NCBI GenBank assembly: GCA_021030905.1
Contig: JAGFMI010000001.1
Coordinates: 1,984,001-2,048,000, forward strand
Direction: 5' to 3'
Source of the DNA: Pyrenula massariospora
Lineage: Eukaryota; Ascomycota; Eurotiomycetes; Pyrenulales; Pyrenulaceae
Length of the DNA stretch: 64,000 nucleotides
The notes below the pieces were generated by a model. The model was given only the letters and a program-made list of their open reading frames with translations, made no database searches and was not told the origin of the DNA. A program made the translations under genes and the position numbers. Below, piece by piece: positions 46,637-58,211 of this stretch (positions within the stretch are counted from its first letter, which is position 1; each line of letters starts with the position of its first letter).

Positions 46637-47242
46637 TCAACTGTCTTTCGCTTCTTTGGCCTTCTCTTTTGACTCTTTTCTTGCCAGTGTACTTGCCATC
46701 CATTCCTCGAAGTCCTCCTCAGCATCCTTCTCACTCCTTCCAGTCCCATCAACACCCAAACCACCTCTTATGAATCTTCTTGCATCTTCCGTACTATTAA
46801 TCCCCAGGTACCATAAAGTTCCTCCAAACCCCATCATCCCCACGCTCAGGACGTTGACTGTTGCGATATTGAAAGCTTCGATGGCTTCCATTGGAGGAGA
46901 AACCTTGGGTGACTGTGCAGTGGCATGTTCAGGAGGATTTGTAGAGGGTGGAGATTTCAACGCGAGGCGACGGCGCGCAAAACTTCGGCGGGTGACAAGA
47001 ATGGATAGGATGGTAAAGGCGGCGCCAGCGGTGAAGAGGAGCCGGCCACGGTCTTTGCGAGGTTGGGATTCTGGATGCTGAGTCACTGGTGGCAAGGGTG
47101 ATACTGGCTGTGTAGCATCTTCCTCTAGTGTTGAAGCTGATCTTTGTCCGGTAGCATTGTGCAGACCAGGGGACTCTGTCGGTAGGGGCTTTGACTGGTC
47201 ACTCGGGGATGTCCAGAAGCTCGACAACCAATTGAGACCCAT
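46637..47242 (-). CDS. AIM11: AIM11, altered inheritance of mitochondria protein 11
   Basis: A single exon of 201 residues. The family core is clear: FARRRLALKSPP, EAIEAFNIATVNVLSVGMM, GGTLWYLGI, GLGVDGTGRSE and EEDFEEWMASTLARKE. Two hydrophobic segments, about residues 68-84 and 130-150, make it a small double-pass membrane protein. In yeast, loss of AIM11 alters mitochondrial inheritance, and its molecular role remains unknown. The N-terminus is Pro/Ser-rich and variable, as usual. Nearest neighbours are far away on both sides (2.3 kb and 1 kb gaps). Confidence 0.95.
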   Translation of the reverse strand: MGLNWLSSFWTSPSDQSKPLPTESPGLHNATGQRSASTLEEDATQPVSPLPPVTQHPESQPRKDRGRLLFTAGAAFTILSILVTRRSFARRRLALKSPPSTNPPEHATAQSPKVSPPMEAIEAFNIATVNVLSVGMMGFGGTLWYLGINSTEDARRFIRGGLGVDGTGRSEKDAEEDFEEWMASTLARKESKEKAKEAKDS

Positions 47243-48254
47243 AGAGCCACAGTCGGGAGCGGTTAGGCAGTACAGAATGGATGAATTCTTTCGTTGTGTT
47301 TAAGGCACGCCTCGCCCTCTGCCACACCTTTAACTCATGGACAATGTTAAAATCCTAGTCTTGTTGAAGTCGAAATTTCTCGGCTTATCGATTGCCCAGC
47401 CTTGCGCCCAGCCTTGTCACAAAGCTTGGCGATTGGACAAACCCCAAGTAGGAACAAATATTCATCGCTCTCAAATACATGTGAACAGATTGACCATAGG
47501 CAAGCTATTATGCTGGATAGACTGGCGCGGCTTATGTTCTGAAATAAGAGCATTCTTAGATCGCAGCACATGAAATTTACTAAGTCCGTTTTTACAGCAT
47601 GGTGGAACAAAGCGACTCTCTCGGGATCGACGTTGTCCGTTTGACTTGTGAAGGCTATTTTTGATGCTTCGGAGCGTCAATTTTTAACTCTACAGCATTA
47701 TCGGAAATATGCGAGCCGGGATTTCCCTAGGTGGATATTGCCTACTGGTCTTGGTCCTAGGGAGAGCTTGTTTCCCTTTTCTATCTGTCCATCTTTCACC
47801 GCGTAGAGACGATAAGGCTCTCTTTCCTTCGCCATAACCGCGTCTAGCGTGTCGATCGATGACAATTATTGGCTCTCACGGCCCCCGATCGTCGGTTGAA
47901 TGCCAGCTCATCCACGTGCGTTCACTACAGCTCGGATTCAGGTACTGGAGCTGTTACGGCGGTGGCGTTCCAGCGCTTCCGCATTCAGGAAAGTGTACGA
48001 TGGATTTGCAGAATCATATCAGCAACCTATCGACAGACTCTGAGCACTTCTTGCACATGGGAAAGGCACGTAGCCTTGGAAGGAATCTGGCGAGCAGGAA
48101 TTTGGCCAGATAGTTACGGGAAATGATGCAATGTCGGCCATGTCGTCGACTGGTCCATAAGCTAGGTCCGACTATAAATATGGCAGGATCCCAAGCTCAA
48201 TGGTTTTAAGTATTCCAATTTGTAAAACACAAAGCCGTGTCCCAGGCTTTTAAA
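47243..48254. promoter_or_regulatory. Divergent region, AIM11 and the FMN oxidase
   Basis: About 1 kb between start codons pointing apart. A TATA-like TATAAATATG lies near 48172, about 80 bases before the oxidase ATG. No gene supported in between. Confidence 0.4.
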
Positions 48255-49649
48255 ATGTTCTCCCCCTTATCGTTACTACTTTTCGTGTTAGCTGCTCTAG
48301 CAGCCCGTCCCTTTTTGAACGAGCCTGACACTGGGTAGGTAACAAGTTGAACTTTTTTTATTCTAATGTGATCCGTTGACGCTGTTCAAGGATTCAAGAT
48401 TTTCTTGGTCCAGATTTTCCAAAAGGCAAACTTCCAGAGCTCAAAGATCTGTGGTCTATCCACGACTTCGACTATGCAGCTCGGAATTTTCTCAACAATA
48501 CGGCATACTCATGGATCCGATATGCAACTGGTGGAGAGTACACTTACCGCAATAACATGGAAATTTTTCCAAAAGTGGGCTTCAGACCAAGACACCTTGT
48601 TGGCCAGTCGCATGTCAACCAAAGCATGAGGTGCGTCTCTTAACCCGCAAATACTACTGAACCGCTAACGACAAGATTCTTAGCACAATGATTTTGGGAT
48701 ACAACTTCTCTGCTCCTATCTTCATCAGTCCTGCAGCTACACCGGGCGCGGTCGGGGGCTACGTTCCCAAAGACAAAGAGCTGGGACTTGTCCAAGGCTC
48801 GAAGACCGGTGATATTCTCTACATCCCTGCGCTGTACGCCGAGCTGGGAATCGAGGGGATAGCGAAAGCAAAAGCACCTGACCAAGTTATCTTTCAACAG
48901 GTAAGGAGAAGCTGCTGAATAATTAATCAGGGGGACTAATTCGTGCCAAAAGCTATATGCTCAGAATAATCGCACTTTCAATCAGATGACTCTCGATGCA
49001 GCCAAGAAAGCAGGCTCAAAGGCAATCGTTTGGACCATCGATGCACCAGCAGATGGAAGTTGGGTTCGAGGAGCCCGCTTCACCATTCCGCCGCGTACAG
49101 ATGCGATGGACGTCTACAATTTCACATGGGATATGTACAACGAGCTGAAAGGCATGACTGACCTTTCGATCATACCTAAAGGCATCACAACAGTAGAGGA
49201 CGCGAAGAAAGCTGTCAGTCTTGGCGCTCCGGCTATTGTGATCTCCAACCATGGCGCTCGACATCTAGATGGCGCCCCTTCGTCTCTGCAAGTGGCACTC
49301 GCTATCCATGATGAAGCTCCTGAGATCTACAAGCAGACGGAGGTTCTCGCCGACTGTGGTGTCCGCTATGGTAGCGATGTGTTGAAGTTGTTGGCTCTGG
49401 GTGTAAAGGCCGTGGGTCTCGGCCGGTCCTTCCTATACGCAAACATCTACGGTACACCTGGTGTTGAACGAGCGATAAAGCTCTTGAAAGACGAGATACT
49501 TCTCGATGCCATCAACTTGGGTGTCACTGACTTGGCACAGCTGAATGACTCTTATGTGAGTTCAATCTTGACCCCCGACACAGGATTATCACTAACTAAG
49601 CTAGCTTGATCTCAATTATGTCCGACAGCACTTGTGGGATGTGTGGTGA
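48255..49649 (+). CDS. FMN-dependent 2-hydroxy acid oxidase, putatively secreted
   Basis: Exons 48255-48334, 48391-48630, 48684-48900 and 48953-49555, plus a possible last exon 49629-49649, give 386 residues. If the last intron is not removed, the frame ends at 49609 instead. The enzyme belongs to the glycolate oxidase/lactate oxidase/cytochrome b2 group, which oxidises a 2-hydroxy acid through FMN. Family landmarks in order: FDYAARNFLNNTAYSWIRYATGG (residues 52-74 or so), PIFISPAA, IPKGI with the FMN-contacting Lys255, and SNHGARHLDG with catalytic His279, then VGLGRSF. Residues 1-18 are strongly hydrophobic (LSLLLFVLAALAA), like a signal peptide. There is no cytochrome b5 domain. Substrate not determinable by eye. 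Confidence 0.88.
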
Positions 49650-50601
49650 TTCAAAGCCTTGTATATTACAACTGTCTTAGAAATCGATGACCAAGACGAT
49701 AGATAGAAACTTCGGTGTTTAGAAATCGGTGCCGCTCCAACCTAATTAGATAGCAATTTCCACCATTCGATGAGGCTGTATGTTTGCCCTGATTGAGAAA
49801 GTCACTTGAAGTTGAAACGTGGTAGCGTGGGTGGCTACCGATTGGACCCTCAAAACACCGCATATCTCGGGTCCCAAAGATCATCGTAGTGCTCCATTCG
49901 TTCCCACAAGAGACGCCTTCGCGCCGTATACTTTCCTCAAAAGGACGCGGCTAGCACCGGTCGAAGGATTAGGAGTCCACTAAAGGGGTTCTACCTAGAA
50001 AGGGAAGCCGGGCCGTGCGATTCACTTGTAGTCCCCTAAATCAGCCTCAATGACGCGCTAGAGATCAGAGCTAGCGGTCGTCTTTCTTGGAATTTTGGGA
50101 CCGACATATCAAGAAAGCATTACGTTGACAAACAGGAGCTAGAAAAGATATGTGCCTTTGAGAGGCTTGATGGGTGGTGCCGCTCCGCCGGTCTCTGCCA
50201 GTGGACGGCCAAGCTGACGCTACATCTAAATGATCTTGGGGATTTATAGCTTACACTGACTTTTGCTATATTGATGACCATTGTCTCTGGTAGAAATCCT
50301 ACCGCCTGTCCATTGATGGATCACAACGTCCATTTTTCAACGCCGAATAATTCTGCCGTCGCCCAAACGATCTTTCTTCTGCATCTACCTCTCGAGCTAC
50401 TCAGAGCAATGATGCACGTGAGGCTTGGTAATATGTGCCAATAGCGGTGTGCAGATAGAAAGGTGATCAAGGATCGCCGTCTAGCATTTGCACACGCAGA
50501 AGTGACCTCGATAACAACTCCTCAGTAGTGAGATAGATCGAGCCAAAATATCCCAGCCTCCATATAGACAATCGCAAGGAACAGTCCCTCCCATACGTTA
50601 T
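49650..50601. other. Convergent intergenic region
   Basis: About 950 bases without a supported gene or repeat between the oxidase and the Cys-rich protein. Confidence 0.5.
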
Positions 50602-51315
50602 TCAGAGTATTGCAGCCACACCGATCGCAGCTATAGCAGCCACTTTCTCGGCGCCAGCAAACACACTGGGCGCGGCATTCCCAGTCTCTGTTGTTTGAGT
50701 AGCGGCAGAAGCGACAGACGATGTGACCCCTCCGACATCAGCGGTCACCGAGCTCAGGACGCTAGAAGCAGAGCTTAATGCATCCCCAGTTGCCGTTGAA
50801 GCAACGCTCTGCGCTGAGGATAGACGACTGCTGTCCTTGGTCTTTGTGGTCGCATCGTTTCCGGTAGTGGTTGTTGTGCCGCTGCTGGAGCCACCGATGC
50901 CTCCAGAGGGTGTCATGGAGGCGACCGTGTAGGAGCTGCCTGTGTTGTATGTTGTTGAGGAGAAGGAACAAGATCTGACGATATCGTAGACATCTATAAA
51001 AGGCCGTCAACCTCTGTTCCGACCTCAGGAATTTTTGCAGAATGGAGAGTGCTCACCATTGTCGTTATCGTCGTCCTCCGATTGCGCTAGACAGGCTGCG
51101 CATAGTGGTACAGCGGAACTCGCGTTGCTGGAAGTGCATATACAATCAACATAGCTGCGATCATTGTCGTCGTTTCGTTGGTCACAGGTACGAGTTGTAT
51201 CAACGACAGTTTGGCATACGTTTCGGCATTCGTTCGGGACATCGTTGTTATCGAGGTCTTGAGCAGGTGAAATAGAAAAGAGCAGAGGGAGTACAGCAAA
51301 AGTTGCGATGTGCAT
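50602..51315 (-). CDS. GPI-anchored, eight-cysteine extracellular protein
   Basis: Exons 51315-51057 and 50993-50602, joined over a 63-nt intron, give 216 residues. A signal peptide covers residues 1-18. The N-terminal domain has eight cysteines (ECRNVC, TCD, DCIC, LCAAC and, after the splice, RSCSF), a count and clustering reminiscent of CFEM-like wall proteins, though the spacing is not that of canonical CFEM. Acidic DDDNDN and DDNDR runs sit between cysteines. A long Ser/Thr/Ala-rich stalk follows, and the C-terminus is a small-residue then hydrophobic segment (FAGAEKVAAIAAIGVAAIL), a GPI-attachment signal. It is probably a cell-surface protein; function unknown. Confidence 0.82.
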
Positions 51316-53375
51316 ATTATGAAATTTATATATCTAGTATAGGAATCGGAAAATCACTTTCTAATCTCGAAATCTGAGAATTGAATTTTAGAAGGCAGTC
51401 AAGAACGTGTGATTTGTTTGAAGGAAAGAAGGCAAGCCAGGCAACTTAAGTATCAGTGTCTGAACCTACCTTCCGTGCTTCCGTCAATTCAAATCCGTGA
51501 CAGCCCATGAGACTTCTTTCACCGAAGCTGAGTTGCATTCAAGAAATTTTACAGCCATTATGCCAAGTCTCTCCACGCGTCCAGGTCAAATGCTCGAAGC
51601 CACTAAGGAAAGAGATTTAAGCCTTCTGTGCGCAGATTGACATCTGCCCAGCCCAGAGGTCCCACCGAGTCCATGGTTTACGTTGGCCCAGGGCAAGATG
51701 ACCATGACAATTGTCTTGGCTCGACTGCGCTGTCACTAAGGCTCCGCCAGGCTGATGACGAAGCTGGTCGCAGGGCACGGATGGACTCCTCCGCAATGTT
51801 GAAAGGCGGATAGATCGGCGGAAAGTTGAGTTGACAATGCTTGGCATCGGGGATCTTTCGGATGGGAATCTCGAGAGGCAACATGAAGGTAATTCCCGCT
51901 GCTAATTCATGCCAAGAGACATACGCATGAGACATACGTTCTAGGTGTCGAAAAAGGCGGAACATCGATCCCTTTGCTTTGGCTTCTCGCGCCATGATAG
52001 CACCGTAATATATGCCATCGTCAGATGAGGGTCCTGACCTAAAACGTGGGATTGGTAGTGGCGCTAATGATTAAAGCCATTATCCTGCCGATACGGAGGA
52101 CCCTCATCTCGTTACATTTCCTCTGGTCTCTGGCCTCTGGTCTCAGATAGCCTGTGCTACAGTCGCATCTCTCAACATTTCTTTATCTAATTGTCCCTAC
52201 TTTGCAACTGTATTCCTTTTACTATCATCTCCTAAGACGTCTCTAGTGCGAAATAGGAGGGCAACGTGATTGCAAAGCTCTAATGGCCAATCTGCTATTA
52301 TCTCTGTGCATTATGATACCACTTTTCCTGGCTGTGACCTTGATGTTCCCATCTACGCAATGCCAGTATTCGTTCGACAAACAATAATAATGGTCGCAAC
52401 CTTTGGTGTTTAGACAGACCAAAGCACGCAATATACACAGTGTAGATGCAAATGAGAGAAACTTCAGATTCAATCTCCAAGGTGCTGAACACGTTGGGAA
52501 TGAATCGACTCGACACGTACGAAAGAGCCGCACAGTTTCTGGCTCTAATGTGACTGCGATCCAGGCCACAGCGGATGTGAACCCAGTTTTGCCAGGACAC
52601 CGCCAAAGCCTTCCAAATTGCCTTCGCTGAGGCCAGAGACGACATGTCTGCCACGAATATCGAGATAGCCACACTGATGTTGGTGTGCATGGCTCAGACC
52701 TAGGTTTCGCACTCTACCCTGCTCGCAGGAGTCATAGCGACTGAAGAATGATTGCGATTTGGTCACAAGGCCGGAAACTTCGATCACAGGCGCAGGATAT
52801 GTTGATCTGGAGAAACTCTGCAATGGTATTATGGAGGAATGTAAGGGGGCAAACCCTGGAAGAGAGCCGCCATGACTTCCCTAGGCGAGTCCGTCACTAC
52901 CAATGCCGCAGTGGAGGGCAAGGCATTGGAAGCGGATGAGCTAGATTGTGTGCTTCAAAAGGGAATACATAGAAGTTGAGTTTGGAATTCGCAGATGGGA
53001 TTCTAGGTTGAGATTGGTGTTTCGAGATGGAGACAAGCAAAATATTTCCTCGAACACAGTTCAGATTAACTCGTTCCCTATGGTAAAACCTTGATCTGAG
53101 CAACTACCTTATCGCCCAGCCTTCAAGTCCTCCTTTAGTCTCTATAGCTAAAGATCTTCATAGACATATCCAAAGACCTAAGATTTTCAAAAATGGGCGG
53201 TTGGTAGTCGAAGGAGGTTTATCTAACATATGAAAAGAGCAATTCATGACACCTTAGATGCTTATAAAACAGGGATTATTGTGTTTTGCGACACTAGTTT
53301 AGCCTGTTCTATCTAGCTACCTAGCCTTATAAACAATCCTTGAAATTATAGGTAGGACATAGGATACACACCCTT
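51316..53375. other. Gene-poor region of 2.1 kb
   Basis: No frame with recognisable features. A minor duplication of the type TCTCTGGCCTCTGGTCTC lies near 52125-52147. Two overlapping minus-strand frames of 130-143 codons at 52243-52690 are out of phase with each other and unsupported. Confidence 0.45.
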
Positions 53376-53955
53376 TCATAGTCTACCGTCCGTCACCATC
53401 TCTCTGATGGTCTTCAACGTGAACTCCACCGCACCCTTGGCAACACCCTGAAGCCTCGCAGTCAATTGTTGTTCCTCAGTGCTCCCTGCCTTGACATCCG
53501 GATGATCTTGCTTGAAGGCGTACGTCATGTAGAGGTCCTCAGCGCCGCCGGCTCCTTCGGAGACGATGTTCTGGACCACCGACTTGGACTCCTTTAGTGG
53601 GTCCTTGTCTGGCGGACTCTGAAGGAAGTCCACCTTGATATCTGCGTGAGCTTTCTGTAAGCGATATAAGGAAGAGACTTACCCGATTAGGCTTGAAAAG
53701 AATGCAAGCCTCTTTGGTGATTGCGGGCATTCCAGCAGCGACTAGTTCTTCTTTCATGTGTACCTGGCGCAGGGTGATATTGGGTTGTTCATCGGTAATT
53801 TCCTGGATGATATCGGTTTTCCAAATGACCGGGACAAAGTCTTGGGCAGCCTTGACTTTGCGCTCGAGGGACGTCCAGAGCTGGGATAGAGTGACTTTCG
53901 GCGCAGCCCCAGCACCGTTGACAGGTGATGTATAAGCGACTGTGACGGTAACCAT
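53376..53955 (-). CDS. DUF1857 (START/SRPBCC-fold) protein
   Basis: Exons 53955-53683 and 53633-53376 (49-nt intron) give 176 residues, the normal size for DUF1857. Typical segments are TVAYTSPVN at the start, LWTSLERKVKAAQDFVPVI, IVSEGAGGAEDLYMTYAF and a C-terminal helix, VEFTLKTIREMV. The family is predicted to have a START-like ligand-binding fold and is found singly in many ascomycetes. Its ligand is unknown. No signal peptide, so probably intracellular. Confidence 0.92.
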
Positions 53956-55059
53956 TTCGATAGGTTTGCACAGTATCTTCCCGTTACAAGTAATTGGAAA
54001 GGCTTAGTTGCCGAGTGCGCACGGATTATTTACTTCACTCTATTGGAGCGGCGGCGTCTCCTGCTAGACTGATAACGGCTGTGGATGAATTCCGTATCCT
54101 TCGGGAGCTTCGGCAGAGATCAGAACCTTCGCCTCTGGAAGTGAAAGTATGAAAAGACGATATCTTCGATAGTCCGTGCGAAGTGGAAGTATGGTCTAGA
54201 TATGGAGGCGCAATTGTGCCTGTGCTACCGGACAAGACTGACTTTCTTACCTTTGTCCGCTGGTGAGATCACCGCGCTGCCAAGCCGTGCGAGGGCCGGC
54301 GCGCGCCTTTTGTGACCCGAAAGCGAACTTATTTTTATAAGGCATGAATTTTCGAGGCTGTCGAGACCTTTCTTAAGGATGTGGTTGACCCAAGCATTAT
54401 CACAACCTAGAAGCAGACACCACTATCAAGGCCAAAATCGCTCTCGGAGTATGATCAACAGCACTACGATGTAGTGTAGATATGCGAAGATGGCGCCCGA
54501 TTAGTATTTTGCGCCCAGCATGTCCAGGGCAAAACTCACTCCAAATTCGTCTTGGATCCCTTTCCTCTGATGCCCGTCCATTGGGTATTTGTTTCCCACA
54601 ATGTGACGGAGCGTTGATCCCGCGCACCCTGCGCCGGGCGAAAGGTAGATCATCGTGGCGGCAAAGTTCAGAAAGGCTGCTGCGAAAGGTCCAATTGGTG
54701 CGGAAATTCTTCTGGCGGGAAAACGACTTCCGAGCCCACCACCTCACCCATCTACCCTGGCTTTGCGCCTCGTTTCTCGTTAGTACGCATCCTTATTTTT
54801 CCTTCTCGCCTGGTGATGTCTTTCCTCATTGGCGCGGCGCATCTTTCATTTCGCATCTCAAAAGTTAAACATGTTGATGTGCTTCGGGCTCCGGTCCTCC
54901 TCCCGGCCCTCCCAGCATCTCGGGTATCAAAGTCGTCGAGCGGGCATACTTGACCATGCTACATAAGGTTCCGCCGTCGCTTGGTACTGTTGATAGTCTT
55001 CTTTGGCTTGTGTCTTTTTAGGATCTTAGGTTTCGTTGACTCTGTTCTACTGCGAAACG
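53956..55059. promoter_or_regulatory. Divergent region, DUF1857 and the CE1 esterase
   Basis: About 1.1 kb between start codons pointing apart. I saw no GGCTAAA motif in the 200 bases before the esterase ATG. No gene supported. Confidence 0.4.
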
Positions 55060-56297
55060 ATGGGACTCTTACAAGCGTTCATTTCTTTCCTGGCGTTGTT
55101 TGCCTCTCTCACCACCGCAAATCCTCTCACAAAACGTGCCAGTCTCACCCAAGTCACCAATTTTGGATCAAATCCTTCTGGAACGTTGATGTACATCTAT
55201 GTTCCGAACAACCTAGCCACCAAGCCTGCCATTATTGTTGCCATCCATTATTGCTCAGGTACCGCGTCAGCATACTACAGCGGATCGCCGTATGCTCAAC
55301 TGGCTGAGAAATATGGCTTCATTGTCATCTACCCGCAATCACCTTACAGCGGCACATGTTGGGATGTATCTTCGACGGCAGCTCTCACACATAATGGCGG
55401 CGCGGATAGCAATTCCATCGCCAACATGGTGACCTACACTCTTAAGCAGTACAATGTAAGTGTTGTATTACTAGCCAGTATTGGAAAATCTAGAATTCTA
55501 CGAAGCCTGGGATGTACAGATCCGGACACTGACAATTCAAATAGGGAGACGCCAGCAGAGTCTACGTGACCGGATCATCTTCCGGAGCTATGATGACCGT
55601 AAGTGCAAATCGATGCCACTGGCATATGACGAGGCTGATTCCCACATCCCAGAACGTGATGGCAGCCACTTACCCAGACATGTTCGCCGCAGGCATCGTC
55701 TACGCCGGCGTCCCAGCGGGCTGTTTCTACACTGGCACCACCGACGGCTGGAACTCGACCTGCGCCCAGGGCCAGGTCATCGCCTCGCAGGCCTACTGGG
55801 CCAATACGGCCAAGGCCATGGACTCCGGCTACACCGGCGCACGCCCCAAGATGCAGATCTACCACGGCACCGCGGACACGATCCTGTACCCGCAGAACTA
55901 CAACGAGACGATCAAGCAATGGACCGGCGTCTTTGGGTACAGCCAGACCCCGGCGTCGACCAAGGCCAACTACCCGCTCCAGAACTGGTATACGTACACA
56001 TACGGGCCGAGCGTGCAGGGGGTATACGCGGTCGGGGTGGGCCACACGCCGCCGATCCAGGGCGATCAGGATATGGCTTGGTTTGGGTTTACCGGGAGTG
56101 GCAGCACGACGACGGCGACCGCGGGGACGACAACGGTGGCATCGACGACTGCGCCGACGACTGCGCCTACTGGGGGGTCGGGAGGGACAGTCGCGCAGTG
56201 GGGTCAATGTGGTGGCATTGGGTGGACCGGGGGGACGACGTGCGTCGCGCCGTATACGTGCCATGTCCAGAATTCATATTATAGCCAGTGCTACTAG
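55060..56297 (+). CDS. CE1 acetylxylan esterase with C-terminal CBM1
   Basis: A secreted esterase that removes acetyl groups from xylan. Exons 55060-55455, 55545-55598 and 55653-56297 give 364 residues. A signal peptide covers residues 1-20 or so, followed by a KR pair. The catalytic domain resembles the Aspergillus AxeA group, with [27 protein letters not shown] and [11 protein letters not shown]. The nucleophile is Ser144 in GSSSG, encoded by a tiny 54-nt middle exon. Asp225 in HGTAD and His281 in GVGHTPP complete the likely triad. A Thr-rich linker leads to a CBM1 ([23 protein letters not shown]). A feruloyl esterase of the same family is the main alternative. Exon 3 is markedly GC-rich. 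Confidence 0.95.
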
Positions 56298-56548
56298 AGA
56301 AATAGGGTGTGCCGTGTGCCTTGGATTCGCAAAATAAAATGCATGATGTTCCAATGTGTGTGCTACTGCTACCTTCCGTCTTTGATATGGAGGCATATAA
56401 CCTTAAGCCCAAAGCCAAGGACCCGTTGAGTAGGGCTAGAATGACAGGAGCTGCATCCCCTAAAGATTAATAAAACCCTGTAGAAGGCATAACTGGCCCC
56501 TTTAGGCAGCTTTTGCCCCATTCTTTTCGATCTTGTGCTCTCACAAGC

Positions 56549-57417
56549 TCATGTTTGTGAGGCTTGATTTTCTCCTGTCGCCTGTGCCGGACTGGCTCCT
56601 GACAAAGTCTGCGCCTGTGGCGTGGGCGGAGCTCTGCTGTCTGGAACAACAAGCATGATACACCTGTGCTCATCCTTGTCTGTCATGTTACCTCTGTGCT
56701 CCTCGAACCATTTCAAAAGTTCCGGGACCGAAAGCGCATTGAACCCGTACTTATCTTTTTCCGCCATGTAGCTCCTGGGCTGCTTGAACCAATCCCAAGG
56801 ACCTGGCGTCGGATAGGACTTGTACCCGGGCTCGCTTAGATCTCGCACCGGCCGACTGCAAAAAGCAACCGAAGTCAACGCCGCCGGATCGGGACAGAGT
56901 GACAGATAGCAAGCGCGACAGATCCTCATCATGTTCTGCTGGAGATGTTGCGAATACCGACCCCCTCGAAGACGGTAGGGCAAGTACTCTCGGTAGCGTC
57001 CGCGGTTGATATGTCTTCCTAGGAGTAGAGGTGGCCGCTTGGATATTGGAAGAAATCTGAGATCGGAAGAAGGTTCTACAAACTTCACGAGGGTTGCGGC
57101 CTTGAGAGCTGATTTGCAGGTCAGCGCGAAGTTGATCATGGTTTCGATCCCATAAGAAACGAAGATCAAGCGCTTTTGATGCATGTTTGATATGAAAGCA
57201 ATAATCAACGCGAGGATATCATAGTTGAGGGATTGGAAGCCTGGTTGTTGGATCGTGGCCAGACTAAGAGTCTGAGCTCATTGTTAGTTTCACGCAACAT
57301 TATCGGGAACTGATTATGAACCCTTGGAATAAAAATCAAAGACCTAGTCAAGTCAAGTGGGCACAAGGTGTAAGCAGCTACTGCAAATTTTGCATCGTCA
57401 GAGTCTTTAGAAGCCAT
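56549..57417 (-). CDS. Small F-box-like protein, unrecognised family
   Basis: Exons 57417-57344 and 57263-56549 are joined over an 80-nt intron with an ACTAAC branch site, giving 262 residues. The join creates SLATIQQPGFQSLNYDILALI, running into an F-box-like helix pattern, and then MINFALTCKSALKAATL. This resembles the fungal F-box ending in the TCK motif. The rest has a Cys pair (CRACYLSLC) and Trp-rich WDWF, then a Pro/Ala-rich tail. If the F-box is real, the protein would recruit a target to an SCF ligase. It begins only 60 bases from the 17-bp minisatellite. Confidence 0.6.
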
Positions 57418-58211
57418 GTTAATGAGAATGGCGTCTCAAGAGAGATTAATTTCGAATACTTAGGAAAGACGTGTGGTTTGGCAAGACATGTAATTTAATA
57501 AAACATGTAGTTTAATAAGACACGTAGTTTGGCAAGATATGTAGTTTGGCAAGATGTGTGGTTTGGCAAGATATGTAGTTTGGCAAGATATGTAGTTTGG
57601 CAAGATGTGTAGTTTAGTAAGACGTGTAAATTGGTAAGACATAAGGTTTGGCAAGATGTATGCTTTGGCAAGACGTGTGGTTTGGCAAGTCGTAAACCGT
57701 CACGTCAGCTTTACTTCAGCTTGATGAGCGGAGTAAACAATGACAGTAAAGTACGCAAGCAGATTGAATTACGGTACATGGTATGTAATTTGCATTCATT
57801 CTTCTCTGCGAGGATTATGTAAATCTAGATGCTAACTCCAGTGCCTCCGTATCTTCCGTTCGCTTAGCTTTCGGATTCGATGATACCGTGTGTTGTTGTC
57901 CTTGGTATCGTATCATAGCTTAACGACGAACGCTTTTTCATTGTAGCAAGAAGTCGTTATAGCGAGGTCGATTCGAAAGTCTTTCGCAAGGAGGTAGACT
58001 GTAGATCCCTGAAAGGCTCTGTAGGCTAATGTCAGCATAAAATGAACATAGAATATTTGAGATGGGACTTACAGGTTGTTGGTCTGTGACAAAAGTTCAA
58101 ATTTTCTGATGGATTTTACTGTCTCGGCATCAGCAGTCATCTATGTCTGGCGACGATCTGTAACAGGCTAGCTCGTGAAAAGTTTTTCGCGTCTGAGAAT
58201 AGTCCAGGATG
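57418..58211. other. Intergenic region with minisatellite
   Basis: About 800 bases upstream of the small F-box-like gene and downstream of the basic protein gene. The 17-bp tandem repeat at 57477-57697 fills the first third. The rest shows nothing I can support. Confidence 0.6.
57477..57697. repeat. Minisatellite, 13 units of 17 bp
   Basis: The consensus is TTTGGCAAGATATGTAG. Thirteen consecutive units lie end to end with no indel: the first starts at 57477 and the last at 57681, exactly 12 periods apart. Units 2-3, 9-10 and 13 are the most diverged; units 4-8 are nearly identical. A degenerate part-unit (57461-57476) precedes it. Because 17 is not a multiple of three, the minus-strand frame through it repeats every 51 bases and is an artefact. 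Confidence 0.95.

Noticed and set aside
55481-56284. 268-codon plus-strand frame overlapping the CE1 esterase
   Set aside because: Arg/His/Asp-rich translation in a shifted frame of a GC-rich exon; the esterase frame carries the catalytic triad and CBM1.
57460-57654. Repetitive 64-codon minus-strand frame
   Set aside because: Produced by the 17-bp minisatellite, whose translation repeats every 51 bases.
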